A stretch of 64,000 bases of DNA, from the NCBI GenBank assembly GCA_017416155.1, contig JAFQDE010000021.1:93843-157842 (forward strand). Direction: 5' to 3'. Shown here in pieces: positions 57,965 to 64,000 of this stretch (positions are counted from its first letter, which is position 1; every line of letters starts with the position of its first letter). Both the position numbers and the translations under genes were made by a program. This DNA comes from Tyzzerella sp. (GTDB taxonomy: Bacteria; Bacillota; Clostridia; Lachnospirales; Lachnospiraceae). The notes under the pieces are model-generated. The model had not been told where the DNA came from. It made no database searches and saw nothing but the letters and a program-made list of their open reading frames with translations.

Positions 57965-58631
57965 CGCAATACTCCGTCAAGTCTAATTCTATTATTTCTC
58001 CATCAACTCCAACTATATGTAACACAGAATTCTCCGGCCAATCGAAGTCTTTGGAACCGCACTCGCTAAGATTTCCGATAGCACCATTTGTAGCTCCTCC
58101 CAGATGATTTCCCGCATCATCTTCTAATGTGAAAAGTTGTGAACCTATACCGGCTCTGCTGTAAGCAAATTTTGTCCATGCCCGATATGTCAAACTATAT
58201 CTGCCCGACTCACTCAAACAAATCTTATCTAACTTTACTTTGTGTGTAGGCAATTCTAAATCAATTCCAACATCATACGTCTTTGCACTATCTTTAAGTG
58301 TCATAGGAGTGATTGTCTTTAACAGAAAGAATCCCATAACACCAACATACAGAACAGCAGGACATATCAGACACGCCAACAATACCCTGGATGCTGCCCA
58401 AAGGTATCCAAGTAATGGATTATGCTCTTGATTCAAAAGTTTTCCCACTTCAACCGGATTTCCCATTTGCTCTACTGCAAGATACTCTGCCTCCTCAACC
58501 GCCAAGCCTTCTTCCATCAAATCTTCGATACTGTCAGATAAATGCTGATTTAGTTCGTTCTCCACATCATCACGATCAAATACAAAGTGAATCTGTTTCC
58601 GCACAGTACGTAAGAATTCCTCTTTTTTCAT
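57951..58631 (-). CDS. DUF1700-like membrane protein paired with PadR
   Basis: About 226 residues from the ATG at 58631 (GGAGGA upstream), overlapping the PadR stop region. N-terminal helical domain: F-L-R-T-V-R-K-Q-I near 5-13, E-L-N-Q-H-L-S-D-S-I-E-D near 25-36, E-A-E-Y-L-A-V-E-Q-M-G near 46-56, the pattern of PadR-associated permease-prefix/DUF1700 domains, then a membrane helix (about 78-102) and an outer domain. Likely senses or stabilises the operon's envelope products. Confidence 0.7.
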   Translation of the reverse strand: MKKEEFLRTVRKQIHFVFDRDDVENELNQHLSDSIEDLMEEGLAVEEAEYLAVEQMGNPVEVGKLLNQEHNPLLGYLWAASRVLLACLICPAVLYVGVMGFFLLKTITPMTLKDSAKTYDVGIDLELPTHKVKLDKICLSESGRYSLTYRAWTKFAYSRAGIGSQLFTLEDDAGNHLGGATNGAIGNLSECGSKDFDWPENSVLHIVGVDGEIIELDLTEYCDEKR

Positions 58632-58632
58632 T

Positions 58633-58965
58633 TTAGATTCCTCCAAACGTCAACACTTGATTCACTGCCACAGAAAACTCTCTCCATTCTTCTCTTTCCC
58701 TGGCAAGCACTCTTTGACCTTTATCTGTGATGCAATATACTTTTCGCACTCTGCCCGATACTTCCTGATTCGAAGAAGAAATCAACTCATCATTTTCCAG
58801 TTTGTGCAAAATAGGATATAAAGTTCCTTCCTTCATATCAAACACATCGTTAGAACGCTGCTTTAATGTCTTTATCAGTTCGTACCCATACTGTGATTTT
58901 TCATTTAACAGATTCAAAACAAGCATTCTCGCACTACCGGACATATACCCTTTATCAACTGCCAT
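58633..58965 (-). CDS. PadR-family transcriptional regulator
   Basis: About 110 residues from the ATG at 58965 (GGAGGTG upstream). Winged helix: L-V-L-N-L-L-N-E-K-S-Q-Y-G-Y-E-L near 13-28, G-T-L-Y-P-I-L-H-K-L-E near 46-56, R-K-V-Y-C-I-T-D-K-G near 72-81. It probably represses its own operon through the palindrome in the promoter spacer. Confidence 0.9.
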   Translation of the reverse strand: MAVDKGYMSGSARMLVLNLLNEKSQYGYELIKTLKQRSNDVFDMKEGTLYPILHKLENDELISSSNQEVSGRVRKVYCITDKGQRVLAREREEWREFSVAVNQVLTFGGI

Positions 58966-59001
58966 AACTGCACCTCCTATACCTCGTATCTCGATGTATT
59001 T

Positions 59002-59030
59002 ATTATACCTAGCCATACTAGGTATGTCAA
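59002..59030 (-). promoter_or_regulatory. padR promoter with operator in the spacer
   Basis: TTGACA at 59025-59030, 17 nt, TATAAT at 59002-59007, full consensus. The spacer and edges form ATACCTAG-tatgg-CTAGGTAT, a PadR-type inverted repeat that would block polymerase. Confidence 0.85.
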
Positions 59031-59057
59031 GATAAAAGAAAATCACTTTTTAACTCA

Positions 59058-59092
59058 AAAAAGGCAACTGCATTCCATACAATTGCCTTTTT
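59058..59092. terminator. Bidirectional terminator
   Basis: AAAAAGGCAA / TTGCCTTTTT, perfect ten-base stem, 15-nt loop, after the truncated NYN gene. Confidence 0.8.
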
Positions 59093-59097
59093 ATATT

Positions 59098-59259
59098 CTA
59101 ACTTACGTTAAGTACCGGTCGAAATGCATTATCGCAAGTTCGTAACCCATCAATATGTTCAAACAAATCATCTGCACGCTCTGTCGGAGTCCTGTCTCCG
59201 TATGCTGCATAAGCACGTCTGCGATAAAACCCACCATCTACTAAAATTGCTGTTTTCAT
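59098..59259 (-). pseudogene. Truncated NYN-domain ribonuclease-like gene
   Basis: 53 codons with a GGAGGA site. M-K-T-A-I-L-V-D-G-G-F-Y-R-R-R-A, then G-D-R-T-P-x-E-R-A-D-D-L-F matches the start of NYN (PIN-like) proteins, whose full length is about 200-260 residues. The first acidic active-site residue (D8) is present but the rest of the domain is missing; the last ~15 residues do not fit. It is probably a deletion remnant, closed by the terminator at 59058. Confidence 0.7.
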
Positions 59260-59272
59260 ATAATTCCTCCTT

Positions 59273-59330
59273 TGAATAAAAAATCCTAGGTTTCAGCCTT
59301 ACCCGTATATTGGGGACTTACTACCTAGGA
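59273..59330 (-). promoter_or_regulatory. Attenuator-like structured leader before the NYN remnant
   Basis: Perfect eight-base outer stem TCCTAGGT / ACCTAGGA enclosing a ~31-nt interior with a CCC/GGG helix, directly followed by TTTTTT on the minus strand and 10 bases later by the ribosome site of the NYN remnant. A possible promoter lies upstream (TATAAT at 59358-59363). I could not match it to a known riboswitch. The rest of 59331-59501 shows nothing else. Confidence 0.5.
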
Positions 59331-59501
59331 CACGTTTCGCATTAACAAAAAAACATTATTATATTACCAATGTACAAAGAATAATCAAATGTCCTATCAA
59401 ATAGTATTATTGAAATAGTATATTTACATAATATTCCTCACAGGACTATTTGTCAAGGCCTTTTTCATAATTTTACATTTCCCCTCTCTTATCTTGATGT
59501 A

Positions 59502-60227
59502 TTAGTCCCCAAGACGAATATTAATTCCGCCTCCATTACTATCACCATCATTGATATTCAAATACGGTGACAGTGCCTGTGCTGTATTAATAACCGGCAT
59601 AGACTGAATATACACTTTACCAGGACCGATAATACGTGTATGGAACAAACCTTCTCCTCCGAAGAAAATGTTCTTAGCACCCTGAACAGGTTGAATGTCC
59701 ATCGTACAAGTGTCACTCATCGCTGCAAGATAACCGGTGTCCACGATAATACTTTCACCAACGCTAAGGTTATATTCCTTGCAATATCCATCTATCTCGA
59801 GAAATACCATTCCATAGCCGGTAATTCTCTGCATGATAAATCCTTCGCCACCAAAGAAGCCTCTTCCAAGTTTTTTCTGGAAAAACACAGATAAGTCCAG
59901 ACCCTTTTCCATTGCTAAGAATCCTCTCTTTTGCACAACAATTCCATTTCCCTCTGATACCTGATATGGAATAATAGAACCTGGGAAAGTAGATGCAAAT
60001 GCAATCATGCCTGTTCCGCCTTGCGCCGTATACTCATTCATAAAGATGGACTCACCGGAAAACATTCTTCCAAGTGCTTTCTTGATACCACCACCGCTGT
60101 TAGTATCCATCTTCATATTCGGACTCATCCAGCTCATTGCACCGCTTTCTGTGCAGAGTGTCTGTCCTGCCTCCGGATAACAAATAACAACCGGTAAATT
60201 GCCGCCTTCTATTTCGTATCTAATCAT
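59502..60227 (-). CDS. AIM24/TIGR00266 family protein
   Basis: About 241 residues from the ATG at 60227 (AGGAGG upstream). Repeated Gly-rich beta blocks: S-G-A-M-S-W-M near 29, G-E-S-I-F-M-N-E-Y near 57, F-A-S-T-F-P-G near 76, and G-E-G-F-I-M-Q near 125. The family forms a double-stranded beta-helix; its bacterial function is unknown. Confidence 0.88.
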   Translation of the reverse strand: MIRYEIEGGNLPVVICYPEAGQTLCTESGAMSWMSPNMKMDTNSGGGIKKALGRMFSGESIFMNEYTAQGGTGMIAFASTFPGSIIPYQVSEGNGIVVQKRGFLAMEKGLDLSVFFQKKLGRGFFGGEGFIMQRITGYGMVFLEIDGYCKEYNLSVGESIIVDTGYLAAMSDTCTMDIQPVQGAKNIFFGGEGLFHTRIIGPGKVYIQSMPVINTAQALSPYLNINDGDSNGGGINIRLGD

Positions 60228-60286
60228 ACCTTTAGACCTCCTTGTCGTACACAATTTATATATATTTATTATAGTATAAATATGAA

Positions 60287-61225
60287 CTACTTGGCAATAA
60301 AAAATCCTGCTGCAAAAGAGATAAGATTAGCCACAAATGCATAGCTGATATAGTATCGGGTTGACCTTTCTTTGTTACCATATCTTCCTAAAAACTTACA
60401 GTAGAGAGTCGCCTCTATCACAAAAACAATAAGTTCAAAGAAAATATAACTCATTTTATACGCCATAGGTCCCATCTTGTAATGAAGCACATTGAGTAAA
60501 ACATTTAATATCACCTGTGTTACAACATTCACTCCGGTAAGCAATAAAAACTGCTTTTTCATTGTAAAACCAAACATCACTGCAATTACTAATTCAATTG
60601 CAATCGTTGCAAGGATTCGTATGAGTAAAAATCCAATTTCCTTCTTGTAGTCATATGATTTTTCTGCTTCTATTTTCTTCTCTATCAGAACCAGTTTTTC
60701 CGTTTCCTCAGATTCGCTCTGGGTTTTATCAGTCGGTTGCTGAAACTTTGACATGTCTACTGTGTAGTAACTATCAAAAGCATATTTCTCATAAATATCA
60801 CTGACTAAAAAGGTCCCGCTTTCCGGGTAATACAGAAGAATCTTAAATGTACTCGGTGGATAATAAACCCAATCTAATTCCTTTGTTCCATTTACCTGCC
60901 ATCCCTCTTGCAGAAAATAGAATCCATCTACATCTGTATACTCCACAAAAGCCTTCCATGTCTCATAATCTAAATCTTTATAAGAATAGAGTTCGTTCTC
61001 ATTATGCTTTGCATCCGCTTCCGTTCCATCCCATGCAGTAGACGGACCTGTAGAAATACTTTCAGACAACAAGGTTCCATAACATTTTTCTGGGCCCATT
61101 CCTTCAAATGTAATCTGTATAGAAGGTTTTGGTCCCATATCTGCATGCACAGTTATTGTGGTAGAAAACATCCCCAAAATAAGACACATAAGTATTGTCT
61201 TAAAGAACCTGCCCTCTTTTATCAT
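60287..61225 (-). CDS. Exported/membrane protein of unknown function
   Basis: About 312 residues from the ATG at 61225 (GAGGAG upstream). Signal peptide (about 8-27), an outer domain with D-M-G-P-K-P-S and a Y-Y-P-P/Y-Y-P-E region, then four membrane helices in the last ~120 residues. The D-M-G-P-K-P opening occurs in other clostridial membrane proteins, without known function. Precedes AIM24 in the same direction. Confidence 0.65.
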   Translation of the reverse strand: MIKEGRFFKTILMCLILGMFSTTITVHADMGPKPSIQITFEGMGPEKCYGTLLSESISTGPSTAWDGTEADAKHNENELYSYKDLDYETWKAFVEYTDVDGFYFLQEGWQVNGTKELDWVYYPPSTFKILLYYPESGTFLVSDIYEKYAFDSYYTVDMSKFQQPTDKTQSESEETEKLVLIEKKIEAEKSYDYKKEIGFLLIRILATIAIELVIAVMFGFTMKKQFLLLTGVNVVTQVILNVLLNVLHYKMGPMAYKMSYIFFELIVFVIEATLYCKFLGRYGNKERSTRYYISYAFVANLISFAAGFFIAK

Positions 61226-61244
61226 AAAAATCACTCCTCTTGAA

Positions 61245-62477
61245 CTATTTGTTCAAATCCATCATAGTTCCGATAAAGAACGGCACCTTGGATTCGAAAT
61301 CAATTAACATGTATACAAACGGACGATCCAGATACACTTCTTTTCTCTCTAGCATTGCCGAAGTGCCATCTGCAACTGCAACCATCGTAGCTGCACCTGC
61401 CTTTGTGCCTTTTTCTGCAACTGAAATAAAAGTCTTATGAAGAACACGGTCAATAAGGATATACTCGCGTGTTGTTGTCCCAAGCCCCGAAAAGTTTGCA
61501 CTCGGAGTAAAAGCGTCCTTCATTCCCATTTCGCGAAGGATATCTGTCATCTCAAGATTACTCTCCGTTTCAAACTTCGGTATGGTTGTTACAACTGAAG
61601 TATTGAGTCCGTTTGTAAGCAATGTATTTAGATACTCCCCATCTAATCCTTTGACATATTCCTCCACACTTACACTTTCATTTGGAAGCAACGCAACAAA
61701 CGCATATTTGCCTTCCTTGTAATATTTCACAAAACCTGTTGCATGGTCGTCCTGCAAATAAATGTGTTCCGTACCATGCATGTATTCTGCCTCCTGTTTT
61801 TTTCCGTCTTCGGTCGTAAATGTACCACGACGAACATCATCTCTCGTATAGATATTGGCCCACTCTGCTTCGAAAGTCAGAGCATTAACCAGATACATAA
61901 TATCATCCTTTTTAATTTCGTCCAATATCTCCGGTATCATTCCGTCCGTCTTTTCTTTTACCCAGTTATTAATATCCTTTACTGCCTTGTTTTCAAATGG
62001 AATCTTATAAATATCGGCATCAAAATAATCGGCATTAATCTGTAAGAAATCGTCATTCACAGTAAATCGCTCGTCATCTCTAAACCAGATAGAGTTCGCA
62101 AGATTTAGTTTATACTTATCCCCCTGAGGCAGCGCTTTCATATAACTGCTAAAATAGTCATTCAATTTATCTGTGGACATTCCAAGCACCGCTTCCATCT
62201 GCGAAAGTGTTTCTCCCTTTGCACCATTTGCAGTCATTGCAAGCGCACTCAGAACAGACAAAGGAGAAATCAAAGTATTCTTTCCTTCCTCTACGCTCGC
62301 CTGAAACAATCGAACTGCGAAATCAGTAAGGGCTATACTATTCACCTCGGACAGCTGAACATCCGGTTTTGCATTCTGTTTCACATCTTTCATCAAGTCC
62401 TCGCCTTGAATCTTAGGTGCACATCCAACAATCAAAAACAACATACCTACCAGCAATGCAAAGATTCTCTTTTTCAT
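61245..62477 (-). CDS. Serpin-family lipoprotein
   Basis: 410 residues with lipobox L-I-V-G-C near 15-19. Serpin landmarks are N-T-L-I-S-P-L-S-V near 67-75, N-A-L-T-F-E-A-E-W near 199-207, the hinge and reactive-centre loop (E-K-G-T-K-A-G-A-A-T near 350-359) and D-R-P-F near 383. Small residues in the hinge suggest an inhibitory serpin able to trap serine or cysteine proteases. Anchored outside the cell, it could guard the surface against host or competitor proteases. Confidence 0.9.
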   Translation of the reverse strand: MKKRIFALLVGMLFLIVGCAPKIQGEDLMKDVKQNAKPDVQLSEVNSIALTDFAVRLFQASVEEGKNTLISPLSVLSALAMTANGAKGETLSQMEAVLGMSTDKLNDYFSSYMKALPQGDKYKLNLANSIWFRDDERFTVNDDFLQINADYFDADIYKIPFENKAVKDINNWVKEKTDGMIPEILDEIKKDDIMYLVNALTFEAEWANIYTRDDVRRGTFTTEDGKKQEAEYMHGTEHIYLQDDHATGFVKYYKEGKYAFVALLPNESVSVEEYVKGLDGEYLNTLLTNGLNTSVVTTIPKFETESNLEMTDILREMGMKDAFTPSANFSGLGTTTREYILIDRVLHKTFISVAEKGTKAGAATMVAVADGTSAMLERKEVYLDRPFVYMLIDFESKVPFFIGTMMDLNK

Positions 62478-62501
62478 TTTTATCCCTTCCTTTCAATCGT
62501 T

Positions 62502-63179
62502 CTATTCAAATGTAATTTCATCAGCATATAATATGTTTGTTGTTTCAGTTCCATCATTTGGCTCGATGTTTTCCTGCATCATAAACCGAACAATTACAAC
62601 TGTTCCAACCGGAAATGCCACATCAACTAATTCTTGATCTTTATGTCCTACATTAGTTTCACCATTTTCTGGTATCTGATATTCCTCCGGGAGTACAACG
62701 GTCAACTCAGTTCCTACTTCATACAATTCTGTATCTGCAGACTCCTTAACAATTCCTACAAATCCTTCTTTCACCAACGCAGTGACTTCTACTTTGATTT
62801 CACGAGCATCTAATGTAGATTCTCCGGTTCCTGTCGAAGTGTTTTCGTCCACACCACTTCCGTCTGTCACTTCTTCAAAATGATCCTTGTCATCCGCATT
62901 TCCCTTGTTTTCTGACTCAATGCTTGCGTCTTCTCCAACAATACTTGTACTGGTATCTGATTTCTTATTGCCACCGAATCCCTTTGAAAACAAACTGCCG
63001 ATTGCATATATACTCACAAAACAAAGCAGCAAACCGGCCGCAACACCTGTCCACCGTGAAACCCATTTCCTCATACGCCTTTGTGCCTCGAGATTTCTTT
63101 TGTTTCGCAACACTTCAACCTCTTCAATCAGTTCATCATCCAGAAGATTAAGTGCATCGTGTAAATTATCTATATTCAT
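62502..63179 (-). CDS. Probable membrane anti-sigma or sigma-linked protein
   Basis: 225 residues: an N-terminal cytoplasmic helical segment (1-43), one membrane helix (about 44-65), an acidic Ser/Thr linker and an outer beta domain. Four-base overlap with the ECF sigma gene is the usual arrangement of sigma/anti-sigma pairs. No zinc motif of classic ZAS anti-sigmas is seen, so the assignment rests on topology and linkage. Confidence 0.65.
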   Translation of the reverse strand: MNIDNLHDALNLLDDELIEEVEVLRNKRNLEAQRRMRKWVSRWTGVAAGLLLCFVSIYAIGSLFSKGFGGNKKSDTSTSIVGEDASIESENKGNADDKDHFEEVTDGSGVDENTSTGTGESTLDAREIKVEVTALVKEGFVGIVKESADTELYEVGTELTVVLPEEYQIPENGETNVGHKDQELVDVAFPVGTVVIVRFMMQENIEPNDGTETTNILYADEITFE

Positions 63180-63736
63180 AGTTCAAATCCCTCCTTTTCC
63201 AAATATACTTTCAAGTTACATCTTGTTCGGAAAAGTAATGATTTTGCTCTGCTTTCACTCATGCCACAATACTCCGCAACCTCTTTGAGAGAATCTAGAT
63301 AATAATATCTTCCAATAAACAGACTCCTTGCATCCTTAGGCAATGTTTTTAAGAATTCATTGATTGCATCCGCAAGAAGTTTTACTTCCATATCTTCTTC
63401 CGGAGTGCCGCCACCCTCAACGCAATCCTCTAGCTCAGCAAGTGATAAAGCATATTCTGATGCTCTACGTTTTTGACGATTCTTCTTACGGAAAATATCA
63501 ATAGAAATACGCCTGGTAAGTTTTCCGAGATATGTAGACAGAATGCTTGGCTTATGCGGAGGCATAGAGTTCCACGCAGCCAGATATGTATCATTCACAC
63601 TTTCCTGACTGTCTTCAAAATCAAGCAGTATATTGTGAGCAATTTTAAACAAATAGTGCTCATATTTATTCTTCGTTTCTTCAATTGCAGCCTCATTCCG
63701 TTCCCAATAGAGAGCGACAATATTTTCATCCTGCAT
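63176..63736 (-). CDS. ECF-type RNA polymerase sigma factor
   Basis: 186 residues. Region 2: Y-L-F-K-I-A-H-N-I-L near 28-37, D-S-Q-E-S-V-N-D-T-Y-L-A-A-W-N near 42-56, R-R-I-S-I-D-I-F-R-K near 75-84. Region 4: L-P-K-D-A-R-S-L-F near 132-140 and L-K-E-V-A-E-Y-C-G-M-S near 149-159. It should direct polymerase to a small regulon, kept inactive by the following membrane protein. AGGAGG site. Confidence 0.9.
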   Translation of the reverse strand: MQDENIVALYWERNEAAIEETKNKYEHYLFKIAHNILLDFEDSQESVNDTYLAAWNSMPPHKPSILSTYLGKLTRRISIDIFRKKNRQKRRASEYALSLAELEDCVEGGGTPEEDMEVKLLADAINEFLKTLPKDARSLFIGRYYYLDSLKEVAEYCGMSESRAKSLLFRTRCNLKVYLEKEGFEL

Positions 63737-63834
63737 GTCCGTTCCCCTCCTCTTTTATGTTCCTTTACTATATATCTCGTCAAAAAAGTTTGTTGGTTTC
63801 ATAATTTCTAATAATATTTTATCACATAACAAAA

Positions 63835-63900
63835 GACGTCGCTACAATGAGCGACGTCCCAGAATGAAGACAAAGTACCGGACTCGCGTCCGGTCTTTTC
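63835..63900. terminator. Double hairpin terminator region
   Basis: GACGTCGCT / AGCGACGTC (63835-63858), followed on the minus strand by TTTTGTT, and ACCGGAC / GTCCGGT (63877-63894), followed on the plus strand by CTTTT. Together they would stop a leftward transcript arriving from beyond the window and any rightward one. Nothing else is recognised in 63901-64000. Confidence 0.7.
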
Positions 63901-64000
63901 TATTTATCCACATTTCTGTGGATTTTTTTCTTTTTATCAAGAAAAAAGTACCTGTTATTCACATAATAGTTTTTAAGTATCTTTGTCCTACATGTTATAA

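Overview
The window is a stretch of an A+T-rich Firmicutes chromosome, most likely a gut Lachnospiraceae or close Clostridia relative. This rests on the gene order rimP-nusA-ylxR-ylxQ-infB-rbfA-nrnA-truB-ribF-rpsO, strong GGAGG-type ribosome sites, and PadR/DUF1700-like, serpin and AIM24-like genes typical of that group.

Positions 1 to about 38,870 are the right-hand part of a temperate tailed prophage. It sits against the 3' end of a tRNA-Leu(CAA) gene (38874-38956), with a tyrosine integrase (37664-38782) beside the tRNA; the other attachment end lies outside the window to the left. Nearly all phage genes run leftward. From right to left: integrase and an accessory membrane gene; an immunity switch with two XRE regulators and divergent promoters; an early region with two rightward moron-like genes (DUF2188, DUF4393/Abi-alpha), small Cys-rich proteins, an HUH replication initiator, RNase H-like, HNH and ParB-like genes; a diversity-generating retroelement (DGR); a late regulator; terminase, portal, scaffold and coat; head-tail connector and tail nozzle proteins of short-tailed (podovirus) type; a 2,093-residue virion protein with a metallopeptidase motif; baseplate/fibre proteins, one with an SGNH esterase domain; and a lysis module that also carries a two-domain Tad2-like (DUF2829) anti-Thoeris candidate.

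The main find is the DGR at 23580-26356. Read leftward it holds target gene 2 with VR2, target gene 1 with VR1, an Avd-like gene, a 74-nt template repeat (TR) and a reverse transcriptase. In the 33-nt core, every TR/VR2 difference (12) and every TR/VR1 difference falls on a TR adenine. VR1 is also 15 nt longer than TR and fits a second, independently mutagenised copy of the TR unit coding Y-D-N-N-N. Other unusual points are a predicted counter-transcribed RNA in front of the HUH rep gene, a repeated 35-bp promoter block in front of the two rightward moron genes, and two early-region loci that look one nucleotide out of frame.

From 38,957 to the end is host chromosome: lysA-like decarboxylase, rpsO, the nusA-infB operon, transporters, a lipid/acyl-transfer cluster in which two predicted acyltransferases lack a canonical catalytic residue, several exported proteins of unknown role, a PadR-controlled operon, a truncated NYN-domain gene behind an attenuator-like hairpin, an AIM24-like protein, a serpin lipoprotein, and an ECF sigma factor with its probable membrane regulator.
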